In this document: positions 42,616-54,500 of the stretch, piece by piece
How positions within the stretch are numbered: position 1 is the stretch's first letter
Layout of the letters: the number at the start of each line of letters is the position of its first letter
The notes under the pieces: model-generated
Databases searched by the model: none
What the model saw: the letters and a program-made list of their open reading frames with translations, nothing else
Told to the model about the DNA's origin: nothing
Source: Lasiosphaeria ovina
Taxonomy: Eukaryota; Ascomycota; Sordariomycetes; Sordariales; Lasiosphaeriaceae
NCBI GenBank assembly: GCA_033439765.1
Contig: JAULSN010000001.1
Span: forward strand, 2,356,001 to 2,420,000
DNA length: 64,000 nt
Reading direction: 5' to 3'
Position numbers and translations under genes: made by a program

Positions 42616-44134
42616 CAGGTCTCTAAGCTGCCGTCAAGCCGGACGCTTGGCAACGCTCGGCGCCCGGCTTTCCTATATAGCAGCCGGCCATTTAGTGTGC
42701 CAGATAGGTGACAAGTCTAGAAGGACGGGGAGCTTCCATGTTGCTATTGACGTCGGTTAAAGCCCCCGGAATTCTCAGTCCCTGCATTGGTTGGTCTCGG
42801 GTCCTTCCACGGTGACATTGAAGACGGGAAACGGCAGTTCCTAGCGCACGCCATGTGCAAGCTGCGTGTCGTTGACCAGCCGGACCTACCCGGACCCTTG
42901 CGGGGGAATGTCAAGGCTCCACAGCATCCGGCCTGACAGGTGGGCTGGTTGAACGAGACGAGGTCGCGTTGATCTGCCAGTGGACTGTTACATTGGGAGG
43001 TTGGACAAGATTACCGACCCAGGAGAGTCATTCGGCTAAGTGCGGATATTGGGTACCGCAGTGTGGAGGATGACGAAAGTCAACGAGGCGAGGGGAAGCT
43101 ATCCAGTATTGGGTCGTGATCCGAGCTTGGACGGCCCACGGTTCGAGATGCCTAGGCACCAAGGTACGTAGTGATGTTGGCGGGCGTGGGGTATCAGCTA
43201 TATTGACGTTCCAAAATGAGCCGGCTTCCGAGCCGCAAGGCTCGGCAGCAGTGCATGGCAAATGCTTGATTATCTCCTCGGTAAATCTACCGTCCACATA
43301 GTTCTAGAAGTAGAAGCAGAGCATGGCTAAGGTCCCGGGTGATGGGTAGAACCCGCTACAGCCAATACGAGTTGCAAACCTGCCAATGGTATAATTAGAC
43401 ACTGTAGCCTTTGAAGAGTGATATTGAAAATGCCAGTGATGACGAAAAGCACGCCATATTCTCAACTTACTACACATCGATAGGTCGAACTGGGACGGTT
43501 ATGTGCCTTGATGGAGGCTCGCAGCCAGACAGCGAAGACGATGGGAGATCGGGTACGTTGTCCTCCTTTCAGAGGGATCTCCTTTCAGATCAAACTCTAG
43601 ACTCGTTGTCAACAGTCACAGATCTAATAAAAGGAGCAGAGTGATGGAGGCAAGAGAAGTGGCTAAAAAGGAGACCTAGGGGTTTCGATGGTTTACAACA
43701 TCAAAAATCGTTAATGTCTGGACGTTTTGCATTGGAAGTCTGGAGTCGAGAAAGGCACGGATACCTGCCTAATGCAGGAATCCCGTCTTGTTAGCGGGCT
43801 TTTAGCGCTGTTGTGGATCCCGTTGTTAGTGCACAAACCGCTGTGACGATCCTGCCACCCTGCCTGGTCCAAGAGCCGGGCCATTCCTTCGATTGGATTA
43901 CGTGTGCCTCCTGCGGGGGCACCACATTCATTCTCGCCCATCGCCAGCTTATCATCCGAGCCTCCCGATAAAGACGTCGTCGGGTAATCTGTCGAGCTCG
44001 CCATCATCACCACAAATCGCAAAGTACACGTCCGGGATCCAGCCGAGGCGTATTATCAGTATCATTGCTGATCCGCCTGCTGACTTTACGTAAGAACCTG
44101 ACCGCCACACAGAATTACTTCTCAGCCTTGCTCC
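42616..44134. other. Divergent intergenic region
   Basis: About 1.5 kb between the glycosyltransferase and cyclotransferase-like starts. A 77-codon plus ORF at 43411-43644 has an acidic/Ser-rich reading but no other support. No gene called. Confidence 0.45.
42673..42679 (-). promoter_or_regulatory. TATA box of the glycosyltransferase gene
   Basis: TATATAG on the minus strand, about 60 bp before the ATG at 42615. Confidence 0.4.
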
Positions 44135-45532
44135 ATGGGTTCCACCAGGGCTCGTGCTCTCTCTCGGGCATCTCTCGCCGAAGAGAGCCCGCAGCACCAC
44201 TCGGCGCCGGCCGCTCTGCGACACCTCGAGTCCCTCTATGCCCAGCCGCTGCGCTCTCTCCTGTCGCGGACACCCCCGGTATACCCTCCGATCTCGTCGA
44301 TCCCGCACACGACCGCCGCGCGGCTCGCCCAGCCCGACGCCTTACCCTCGCCCTTTCCCACCGAGCCCATCATCATCACCACCACCTCCCCCGCATCCCC
44401 CGAGCAGCAGCAACAACAACATAAACGAGATGGCAATGGCATTGGCACGACCGCCGCGGCCGCCGCCCCCTCGAGCGTGCTCTACCTCGCCTACGGGTCC
44501 AACATGTGCGCGTCGGCGTTCCTCGGCACGCGCGGCATCCGGCCGCTGAGCCAGGTCAACGTGTCCGCGCCATCGCTACGCCTGACCTTCGACCTGCCGG
44601 GCCTGCCGTACCAGGAGCCGTGCTTCGCGAACACGGCGCTGCGCAAGATCCCGGGGCAGCCACCGCTACCTTCCCCGCCGAAACTCCCGCCGGGCGTCCC
44701 CGACATCCCGCCGCCGCCGGAGTGGCCCCCTTCTCAATCTCAGCAGTGGGACAGCGGGCTGGTCGGCGTCGTGTACGAGGTGACGGCCACCGACTACCGC
44801 ACGATCGTGGCCACCGAGGGCGGCGGCGCCAGCTACCACGAGATCGTCGTGCCGTGCTTCGCACTGCCCGCCGCCATCGGCGTGCCCGAGAAGCCGCCGG
44901 CGCCGCCCGTGCCGGTGCCGTTCCTCGCCCGCACGCTCTTTGCGCCGCGCCTGCCTGACGTACCCAACAACAACAACAACAGACGCTCAGACGACGGGGG
45001 TGACGACGACGGTGACGATGACGACAAGCTGCCCAAACCGACCCTCCCGCCGTGGGCGCGCAAGCTGCTCCTGCCGGTCCGGCGGCCAGAGGCAGACTAC
45101 GCGCAGCCGTCAGCACGCTACTTACAATTACTGCGGGACGGGGCGCGCGAGCACGACCTGCCGGCAGCCTACCAGGCGCACCTGAGCGCGGTGGCGGCGT
45201 ACGCGGCGACGACGGGGCGGCAGCGGCTGGGCCGGCTGCTGTTCCTAGGGTTCTGGATGCCGTTCGTGCTGATTTTGGTAGAGGCCGGCCGCGTGCTGGC
45301 TGACGACGGCGGGCGCGTGCCCGGCTGGCTCGCCGCCACGTCGGCTGTGTTGTTCAATCTTGTGTGGATTAGTTATGATGCTGTTGGGAAGCCGCTGTTC
45401 CTTGACGGCGAGAGGACGCTGCCCGAGGACGAGGAAGGCCGACGGCGGGCTGCTGTGGCTGCGAGGAGGCCGTGGCTTGCGCGAGGCCGGGGAGGGATCG
45501 TTGATGAGGAAAAGGTACACTTGCTGGAATGA
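44135..45532 (+). CDS. Gamma-glutamylcyclotransferase-like protein with C-terminal membrane segments
   Basis: Intronless, 465 residues. The GGCT fold begins at about 114 with VLYLAYGSNM (substrate-binding YGSN at 120-123) and continues with DSGLVGVVYEVTATDYRTIV and a candidate catalytic Glu228 in ATEGGG, followed by YHEIVVP. GGCT enzymes cyclise gamma-glutamyl groups to 5-oxoproline (glutathione and related turnover); the fungal gliotoxin-pathway protein GliK belongs to the same group. The first 110 residues are low-complexity (Pro/Ser, Gln run), and an Asn/Asp-rich insert sits near 275-300. Two hydrophobic segments at about 370-392 (LGRLLFLGFWMPFVLILVEA) and 402-422 suggest membrane anchoring, unlike the soluble animal enzyme. 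No toxin-cluster genes are around it. Confidence 0.8.
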   Translation: MGSTRARALSRASLAEESPQHHSAPAALRHLESLYAQPLRSLLSRTPPVYPPISSIPHTTAARLAQPDALPSPFPTEPIIITTTSPASPEQQQQQHKRDGNGIGTTAAAAAPSSVLYLAYGSNMCASAFLGTRGIRPLSQVNVSAPSLRLTFDLPGLPYQEPCFANTALRKIPGQPPLPSPPKLPPGVPDIPPPPEWPPSQSQQWDSGLVGVVYEVTATDYRTIVATEGGGASYHEIVVPCFALPAAIGVPEKPPAPPVPVPFLARTLFAPRLPDVPNNNNNRRSDDGGDDDGDDDDKLPKPTLPPWARKLLLPVRRPEADYAQPSARYLQLLRDGAREHDLPAAYQAHLSAVAAYAATTGRQRLGRLLFLGFWMPFVLILVEAGRVLADDGGRVPGWLAATSAVLFNLVWISYDAVGKPLFLDGERTLPEDEEGRRRAAVAARRPWLARGRGGIVDEEKVHLLE

Positions 45533-45884
45533 CTCGAGCTGGAAACAAGGTGGCGGCCAATTTGATATGTCTCGGGGGTTTTATTACAGCAAGTTTGGGT
45601 TTGGGGTACATGTTTTTGAGCTTTGGGTGCTGGGTATCACGGCTCTGTATCGCGTCGCTGCTCGCACCAAATTAAACATTTGTAAACTCAATTCATTACT
45701 AACCAGGTCGTGCGTCTACTGTTTGCGCCTAGGCCGGCCCCGTGTGGGACAATATGTCTTCCTCCCTCTCTCTCCCCCTTTGACCACCATCATCGATATC
45801 CTGTAAATGGGCCCCGTGATGCGCCTCGCCGTGCCTCGCTAGATGTAGATGGAATATTCCGTACCGCAGCCCTTTTTGTTTCTC
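45533..45884. other. Convergent 3' intergenic region
   Basis: 352 bp between the stops of the cyclotransferase-like gene and GPD1. No gene. Confidence 0.6.
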
Positions 45885-47132
45885 TTACTTCCTCAACAGC
45901 TCGGGAATATCCTCCACATTAACCGTTCCGTCCAGGATGCGGTCGACAATCATGAACAGGGGGTACTTGCTCTCGACGCCCTTCGCCCGCAGGAAGCCGC
46001 AGACTTCCCGCGTGGTCGAGATGCCCTGCAGCTTCTGGCCGTTCAGCTCCGTCTTCTCAATCTCCTCGAGCGACACGCCGCGCTCGACGGCCATCTTGGA
46101 GTAGCGCCAATTGCGCGCAGACGTGCAGCTCACAATCATGTCGCCCCAGCCCGCGCTCTCCTCCCAGAACGTCTTCTCCTCGATCGTCTCGGGGAAGAAC
46201 TCGCGGCCAAAGGTAATGATCTCCAGCATGCCCCGGCGCATGACGGCCGTCTTGGCCGTCATGTTCCACCCGTGGCCCTCGACGAAGCCGCAGGCCAGCG
46301 CCACAATGTTCTTGAGCGCGCCGCCGAGCGACACCCCCACGACATCCGAGACCATGGACACGGTGAAGTAGGGCCGGTGGAAGAGGCTCTGCAGCACATG
46401 GTGGTCTAGCGACGGATAATCGCCGGGTACCGGCGTGAGCTTGTTCTTGCTGGTGCGGCCGCGTGCGTCCTTGTACTCGGTCAGGGCGGCGGCGCCATTG
46501 TCGCTGTCGTTGGCCACGCCGTTGGCCGCGTGGTGCACGTCGCCGGCGGGCGTGTTGTAGGCGATGGTGGTCTCGCACCACTCCTCGTTGGCAATCTCGG
46601 TGGCAATGTTGGCGCCGCTCAGGGCACCGCAGTAGATGCCCAGAGACTCGCTGATGTACTCGCAGATGAGCTCGATGTTGTCGTCCGTCACCGTCACGCC
46701 CTTGATGCAGCTGATGCCCCGGGCATAGGGCAGGATGTGGTCCTTGATCTGGCGGCAGATGTTGCCGATGAACTCATGGGGCAGGTTGAAGATGAGAATG
46801 GACGCGTCCTTGACCGTGTCCTGGAGGGAGGGGTTCGCGACGATGTTGCTGGGTAGGGCGATCTTGGGTAGGTACTTGACGTTCTCGTGGCACTTGTTGA
46901 TGATGGCCGTGAGCTTCTGCGGCTCGTCGCCCACCGAGGCGTCGTAGTGCGGCGAGTCCTTGGGCAGCGTCACCTTCTCCTCGTACACCCACATCTGCAC
47001 ATTTTCCTCAAAGAGATCCGGGTGCCCCCGCGTGTTCTCGGCCACAAGCTTGGCGACGGTGGTGCCCCAATTGCCCGAGCCAATCACCACCACCTTGTGC
47101 TTGCGACTGGGCAATACCGAAGACGCCGTCAT
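45885..47132 (-). CDS. GPD1: Glycerol-3-phosphate dehydrogenase [NAD+]
   Basis: 415 residues from the ATG at 47132 ([20 protein letters not shown]). It reduces dihydroxyacetone phosphate to glycerol 3-phosphate for glycerol (osmolyte) and lipid synthesis. Evidence: Rossmann loop GSGNWG at 18-23, [40 protein letters not shown] with a conserved Lys, the catalytic-domain motif [16 protein letters not shown], and [15 protein letters not shown]. An insert of about 45 residues near 205-250 (Asn/Asp/Ala, Lys-rich) sits where Pezizomycotina enzymes carry a variable loop. No introns. The frame stays open 265 codons upstream, to 47927, through a GCGGTT repeat. I start at the Met just before the conserved region but note a presequence-like segment ([18 protein letters not shown]) in frame ahead of it. 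Confidence 0.93.
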   Translation of the reverse strand: MTASSVLPSRKHKVVVIGSGNWGTTVAKLVAENTRGHPDLFEENVQMWVYEEKVTLPKDSPHYDASVGDEPQKLTAIINKCHENVKYLPKIALPSNIVANPSLQDTVKDASILIFNLPHEFIGNICRQIKDHILPYARGISCIKGVTVTDDNIELICEYISESLGIYCGALSGANIATEIANEEWCETTIAYNTPAGDVHHAANGVANDSDNGAAALTEYKDARGRTSKNKLTPVPGDYPSLDHHVLQSLFHRPYFTVSMVSDVVGVSLGGALKNIVALACGFVEGHGWNMTAKTAVMRRGMLEIITFGREFFPETIEEKTFWEESAGWGDMIVSCTSARNWRYSKMAVERGVSLEEIEKTELNGQKLQGISTTREVCGFLRAKGVESKYPLFMIVDRILDGTVNVEDIPELLRK

Positions 47133-50100
47133 TCTGAGTTTGGCTGGCTGGGAGAAGCTACGGACACTGCGGGCAACTGGACGGGGCGTGAACAGCGAAG
47201 CGGAAGCGGGAGCGGAAGCGGAAGCGGAAGCGGATGCAGATGCAAGTGCGAGGACAGATGCGGGCGTGGGCGTAGGCGTGCGTGCGGTTGCGGTTGCGGT
47301 TGCGGTTGCGGTTGCGGTTGCGGTTGCGGTTGCGGTTGCGGTTGCGGTTGCGGTTGCGGTTGCGGTTGCGGATGCGGATGCGGATGCTGGTGCTGGTGCG
47401 TGGGCTGCGGCGAGGCAAGGAGACGAGGAGCAACTGGAGGGCGGCGCGCAAGGAGGGGACCAGGTCGAGAGACGGGCAATTCGAGGGCGCAGACGCAGGG
47501 ACGAGTGCAGGTGGACCTCGAACTGGAAACCCTTGGGTCTACGACGGCTCGCAGCAGAGTGGATATGCTGATGGGTCCCAGTCTGGGTCCGGGCCTGGGT
47601 CACGTTGGCTTTGGGCGACGAGGGGGGAGGTGGAGGCGGAGGCGGTAAGAGTGAGAGCGAGGGCGAGTGGTGAGACTGACCAACAAGCAACTTGAGTAAT
47701 GTCAGGGTCTGCGTCTGCGTCTGTTGCAGGTGCGGATGCAGATGCGGATAGTGATGCGGATAGGTCAATGTCAAGCCTGGACTGGGAGTGCTCAGACAAC
47801 TGAAAAGGCTCACGCCCTTCTTATTATACAGGGGGACCACACCACAGCGCACCAAGCCTCGAACCATCAGGGGCAAACTGCAAAGTTGCAAACCTGCCCG
47901 CCTGCAAACTCGCCTCGGGATTGTCACTGGGCAGACGCCAGACGAAGACGGCGGTGGCGTCAGCTCTCTCTTCGGTCAAGCTAGTAGCTCGGTTATTTGC
48001 AGGTGACCTTACGTCGCTGTGCTCCTTCCTTTTCCACCAAGGACGGACCGGGAAGGGACGACGGAAGACGTGTAAAACGGTTGGGCCTTGGCTGCTCAAT
48101 TTACAGATGACGCAGGTGCACAACGCAACAAAGCGCAGGCCGCCCATTCTGCCGCTTCAGACCGGCTGCCCCTTTCGTCTGGTCTTCCGCGGCTCAGCCT
48201 CCGACGAATTTTTTTTTTTTGGTTCTAGCACGATTCTAATTGGCCAGTTGGAGGCTTGTGACAGCAGGTACCCCTTCCGTACAGCTGGCACTTCCCTGCA
48301 AAAAACCTCGGCCGGCAGCAATCCCGTCTTCGCTTCCTCCGCGCCGAGGCGTCTGGTTGGAAAGCTCAGACGACGGAATGTCCTTCGGCAGCGCTCTCAA
48401 ATGCCGCCGGCCGAGGTACGATGCGCCAAACTACCAATACGAGACAAACTGGGCGTTGTTTGCAATTTGAAATACCGGCATCACGGGTGGTCGACGGAGT
48501 GCGAAGGTGCAGCGCATTCCTTTGCAATGCCCTCTTGAGGGCACACACCATCTGCCTGCCATGGTTGATCGGTGAACCGAGCTCCCTCATCGGCCATTCG
48601 GCTCATTCAGGCCACATTTAAGCGCGACGCCAGTAAACAGGTAAGAAGGCCGCTCGCTGCCGCTGGGGACGGCGTGCTGCCGGACCGGACTCCTGGTCAC
48701 TGGCCGACGACAGTTCGGACCGCAGAACGGAAATCTCGGCCACGAGGACCCGGGCCGCCTTGCGGGGATTAGAATGCATCCCCGCGAGGTAGAGAAAAAA
48801 TTAACAAGGTCATATCTTGTCATATCTGCAGGTCTACTTAGTAGTTAGTCACAGGAGTCGCTATGCCTACTAGCGCATCAGCTATATTCCCGACCCCATC
48901 TTCGCCAAACACATCATAGCGGGCATCTTCCTCGAATGCCCGGAAGTCGAACAGGAAAACAGCGGTTGCTCCAGCTAGGGTGTGCCTTTTGTCAAGTCCG
49001 ACAACGACGTCAACCACGGTATAAACCTCGAGGGCCACAGACTAACGAGCCAACAAGGCATTCCCAATCATATTGCCGAGTCATTTGCAACCCCGACGTC
49101 TCCAGTATCGACATAAAACGCAGGAGTGCTGTAACTAAAGATAGTACGGAGTAGAACGCGTACGGATACCAATACTGCCAACAAGTCCCATTCAGCGCAA
49201 AAAGCCTTGCCAGGAAGGCTTCGATTATGAAGGCTGTCCCCAGGTAGCTCCTTGTCTAATGGCTCATTCTCAAAGTTCGATTAAAAAGGGGGCCGACAGA
49301 TTTATACTCAACTAACAACAGAGTACGAATCCTTCCCCACGGAGTCCTCCGGATCTTAAAGGGGAACCTGCGCGGAACGCTGTTGTGGGTTTGCATACCA
49401 ACACTAAGGAAGAGTATTCGCCCGCCATATTCTAGCTCACCCTCGATGATTAATTGCACCAACCAAAGCAATTGTTTCACAAAGGTGCGTACGGAGATCG
49501 TTGCAAATCTCCGCCTCGGGTCCGATTGTCTGTTCTGTTACCAACGCGGGCCGCCTCAAGGCTAGCCATGCGGCGATTCTGCGCGTGGAAGGAACCAGGT
49601 CCACAACCATCGTCCCGGTTCTCAGAGCCACCAATGATGCTTGGGGCTGGGATGCACCTATGCACCCTTACTGTTCCAGTTCACAAAGCAAGGTAACGTG
49701 CGTTTCTCGTGCCAGCGGCCTGTTGGCCAAAAGGTTGGCGAGGTCAGAGGCGAAGGCGGCCCTTCATACGCTAGCCTCCATGACGGGACAAACTGGAATA
49801 CCGAGCATCTCACACCAACAGGTCCGGCCCTGGGCTTACCGACGGCGAATATTCTAATCGACACAAGCACGGCACTCGCCTTGTGGTAATGCCAAATTTC
49901 CACATACCTGCGATGGTCCGTGACTTTGAGAATACGACTGCCCGGACTCGAGAAGTTGATGACTTTGGCGATCTAAGACACGAATGTGCAGTTGAAATTT
50001 TACGTGGCTTGCGAGGTGTGGGCGCTGATGTCATTGAGCATTCCATGCGAGCTTTGCTCAGCAGTCTGCGCTAAAACCATGGATTGCAGCTGAGGGGGTG

Positions 50101-51517
50101 CGGGGCTCGAGCGGCCCAGGCCTTGTCGGTGAGCAAGGTCCGGTTCCAGAAGAAATCCGCGATCGCGAAGATCCTTAACAAAACACACCACCTGGCCACT
50201 CTGAAGCCGTTCAATAATGAGGCTGCTTCGTGTGCCCTGTATTTGATACAAAACGAGGCTCAAACTGAGCGGTATCCTGCCGGATTGAAGCACAGAAATA
50301 CCATTGCGAGAGCTGGAAAGGCTGGAGCTGCTCGGGATTTAGCATTCGAGATGACAGGGAACTCAGGCCAACCAAGCCGGGCGGGACAGCCCCACCAGCT
50401 GCATGTCATCGTCATCGCCTCGCATCTCCCAGGTCCCTTCCCCTCATTGACAGCGTGCGCCCGATCAGAGAGAGACTGGCCGGTGAAGAGCCCAAGACCC
50501 CCGGACGGGTCGTCAAGACGTCTTGGAATTCGGAGTGCCGCTTCCACCGGGATGGAAACTCGGCCAGCAGCCTGCACTGCTACTGGCCCCTTCCAGGCCT
50601 GCGTGAAACCAACAGCCACAACCGCTCCGCAAACATTGCAATCACTGTACAAGCGCAGGCCCCGCTGCCGTCTGACGAGGCTTCCAGGGCAGGTTATCCG
50701 ACCTTGTTCCAGGGTGTCAGGGTGGACAGGGCCGCCCGCAAGGCCAGCAATGGATGCCCGTCGTGCCCTGAACTTTTATCTTCGCTGTTGGAAACCAGTT
50801 GAAGGGCGAAGAAATCCTGGAGACCTGCGTCAGCCTGCCCTGGGGTGACCGGAGCCTTGACCGCCCGACATGTAACGGATTTTGCTTCCGTCCTCCCGGT
50901 CGTTTCGCAGACTGTTTCCATGCTTCTCTTGTGATACTTGTAAAGCGCATCGTGCCTTCCGTTCACGTCTAGCTTGTTTCCCTTCAATTTCTTTGCGAGC
51001 GGCGCGCACATTGGATTGCTCCTGCACTTTCTTCCATCTTACACGTACAGCTCTTGCTTCAGTCCCAACTGAGAGAAACAAACCTCCACTCCGTGCCGTC
51101 CATCTTACACTGGATCGCCTGACCTGAACCTTGCCCTTGCCAGTCTGAACCCTGGGATTCCCTGTTTAGCGGCTAACTCGTAACGGAACGGCCGCAGTCG
51201 TCGACGTCTTCGTCCCGCCGCGCCGTGCTCTCCTTGCCTTGGCTCGTTCCTGTCCGTGGGAACATCCCAGGTCACCAACCTTGCCTACTTCGTACTGTCG
51301 CTAGCATATATCACCATCCTAGGGAAAACAAACCACAGTACCTGATGTCTAGAGGAATCGCCCGAACGCTCTGTTTCTGCCTCTGCCTGATTTGCTGCTT
51401 AGTGTGATCTGCAGCCGGCAGCATCCCGGACGTGGGGCAAGTCGCTTGCAGCAGTGCTGCCCAAAAAGGCCAATAGCTCCCACCCAGCTGCGGGCTCGGG
51501 GCGATCCTCTTTTCACA
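47133..51517. other. Long gene-poor region between GPD1 and the debranching enzyme gene
   Basis: About 4.4 kb. It holds the GPD1 leader and promoter with its hexamer repeat, then sequence with only scattered ORFs on both strands (for example 48838-49038 minus, 49883-50074 plus, and a 254-codon plus ORF at 50084-50848). None has splice signals, a domain or a convincing start. The 48.8-50.1 kb part might be a decayed gene. The last few hundred bases are the debranching enzyme promoter. Confidence 0.45.
47284..47369. repeat. (GCGGTT)14 hexanucleotide repeat upstream of GPD1
   Basis: About fourteen copies. On the minus strand, in the frame of GPD1, it reads as alternating Ala-Thr codons. It is followed by three GATGCG units up to about 47386. 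Most likely in the 5' untranslated region or promoter. Confidence 0.9.
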
Positions 51518-54500
51518 ATGATCCCCAAAACCATGGTTTCCAACGACGTTTACCTGCTGCCGCTCAACGACGATGGCTCGCCACAGGTCACTGGAGAGTA
51601 CATCTACCTCGCGCCCGAGACGCGCGAGTCGGTGACAATCCGCTTTGCAATCGAGGGCACGTCGAGCATTTGCCGCCATGGCAGCCTCTGGGTCAACATT
51701 CCCGAGCGCGGGGCCGAGTTTCGCCGCGACAAGTTTCGCGAGTTCAAGTACGGTGCCCCTTGATTGCCGTTGCCCCCGTGGCAAGACGAGAGTTGTCCTG
51801 TTGGTTGCATGTGGAAAGCTTACCCGTACCCGCTCAGGCTCGTTCCCGACTTCAACCGCACGCTCGAGATTTCCATCCCAATCTACGAAGCCGGCGCATA
51901 CGCCTTTTACACGACGTACGCCGAGCTACCCGACCTTGCCAACAACCTCGCCCAGGCCAATGGCGTCTCCAAGACCAAGACGAAGAAGACGCCTCTGTAC
52001 TACATCGATGTTGCGCCGAGGCTCACGCTGGACGGCCGGCCGCTGCCTCTGCCAGCGTTGTCCGTCTTCTCCATCATCAGCAAGTTCATGGGCAGGTATC
52101 CGCAAGACTGGGAGCGCCACCTCCGAGGCATAAGCGACCGCGGTTACAATATGATCCATTTCACGCCGCTGCAAGTCAGGGGCGCCTCGGACTCGCCATA
52201 CAGTCTGTATGACCAGCTTGGCTGGGACCCCAACTGTTTCCCAGAAGGCGAGAAGGACGTGCAAAAGTTGGTAGAGAGCTTAGAAACGAACCACTCCATG
52301 CTCAGTCTGACGGACATCGTCCTGAACCACACTGCGCATAACAGCGCTTGGTTGCTAGACCACCCAGAGGCAGGCTACAATTTGACCACGGCGCCGTGGC
52401 TGGAGTCGGCCTACCTCCTGGACTCGAAGCTGCTCGAGCTGAGTTACAAGCTGGAGAAGCTAGGGCTACCAACTGATCTCAAGTCTATCAACGATCTCGT
52501 CAAGATTATGGATGCAATCAAGAAGGAGGTGATGGCAGAGATCCGCCTCTGGGAGTATTACGCTCTCGACGTCGATCGCGATGCCGAAGCGGCTATCGAG
52601 TCTTGGGTGGTGGGCAGGACAGTCTTTCCCGAGGGCTCCATTGGCCCTAGTGGCATCGATGCTCTTCGCGCAGCCACGCCTAAGGACCAGGCGGATTTCC
52701 TCGTCAAGAACGCTTTAAAGGGTATGGACCGCCTTGGAGAGCGGTTTAGGAGGAGAGTCGACCCAAATATTGCTGCAGCGCTCTTGTCTGCGATATTTGG
52801 TCGATACGAAGGCGAATCGGGTGACAGTACGGATCAAGCAGCGGCCCGAGTCAAAATTTTGGAAATACTCAACATCGTGAACGTGCCCTTCTATAAAGAA
52901 TACGACGCCGAGGTGGCCGAGATCCTCCAGCAGCTCTTCAACCGCATCAAGTATGTCCGTTTGGATGAACATGGGCCGAAGCAGGGGCCGATCAACGCAA
53001 AGAACCCCTTGATTGAGACCTACTTCACCCGCTTGCCTCTGAACGAGAAGACGGCGAAGCACAAGAAGGAAGATCTGGCGCTCGTCAACAATGGATGGGT
53101 TTGGGGCGGAAATGCGCTCGTCGACAATGCCGGACCGCAATCGCGCGTCTATCTCCGACGCGAGGTCATCGTGTGGGGTGACTGCACGAAGCTCCGGTAC
53201 GGGGCCGGTCCCAAAGACAGTCCATGGCTTTGGGAACATATGACCAAGTACGCCCGGATGTTGGCAAAGTATTTCGCCGGCTTCCGGATTGACAACTGCC
53301 ACTCTACCCCTCTCCACGTAGCCGAGCATGTTTTGGACGAAGCCCGCCGCGTTCGCCCAGACCTCTATGTTGTGGCCGAGCTCTTCACAGGCTCGGAGGA
53401 GATGGATTACGTCTTTGTGAAGCGGCTTGGTCTGAGCTCGCTCGTTCGCGAAGCAATGCAGGCATGGAGCACCGCAGAACTCAGCCGACTCGTCCATCGA
53501 CATGGCGGCCGCCCGATTGGCAGCTTCGAGGTTGATGAGATCTCGAGCCTCGACGTCCGAGGCCCCGTCAAGGAGAACGGCGAGACGGTGAATGGCGAGC
53601 ACCAATACACGCGCGAGATCATACGCCGGATCAAGTCCGTCCCCGTCCAGGCCTTGTTCATGGATTGCACACACGACAATGAGGTCCCTGCTCAGAAGCG
53701 AGATGCCCGTGACACGCTCCCCAACGCGGCACTGGTCTGCATGTGCTCCAGCGCAACCGGTAGCGTCATGGGCTATGATGAGATTTACCCAAAGCTGGTT
53801 GATCTAGTCAGCGAGTCGCGGCTTTACACTTCAGAGTCGTCCAAGTTCCCAGTCAAGGTTGGCGACGGCAAGGGCGGTATTGGCGGTGTCAAGAAATTGC
53901 TGAACCAGATACACACTCTGATGGGTCTGGACGGCTATGACGAGACGCACATCCACCACGAGGACCAGTATATTACGGTTCATCGTGTCCATCCAGGCTC
54001 CCGTAAGGGTTACTTCCTCATCGCGCACACTGCCTTCCCCGGCTACGGGAATGGAAATGGCGCGTTCAATGCGGTTCATCTGACCGGAACCAAGGTCAAG
54101 CATCTTGGAAGCTGGATGCTCGAAGTAGACTCGAGCAAAGAAGCGGTCGAGGAAGTCCTGAGTGACAAGAAGTATCTTCGAGGACTCCCAAGCCGGCTGA
54201 TTGCTCTTCCAGGCATTCGGATAGAGGTCAAGGGCGATGACACAATCATCACCGTGCGCGACAGATTCCCTCCTGGCAGCATCGCCTTGTTCGAGACGTG
54301 GATTCCGGCCGCAGAGCACTCTAGTGGCCTGGACACGTTCGTGACCTCTGGAGCCAAGGTATCTATGGATGAGCTTAGCCTGATCGACCTCAACTTCTTG
54401 TTGTACAAGTGTGAGCCCGAGGAACACGATGTCAGCAATGGAAGGGATGGAACTTACGATATCCCGGGACACGGCAAAATTGTCTATGCTGGCCTTCAAG

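Noticed and set aside
43411..43644. 77-codon acidic plus ORF
   Set aside because: Protein-like in places but no promoter, no splice signals and no recognisable family; left as intergenic.
47158..47571. ORFs on both strands made of Arg-Leu, Gly-Cys, Ala-Val or Gln-Pro repeats
   Set aside because: All are translations of the GCGGTT repeat in different frames.
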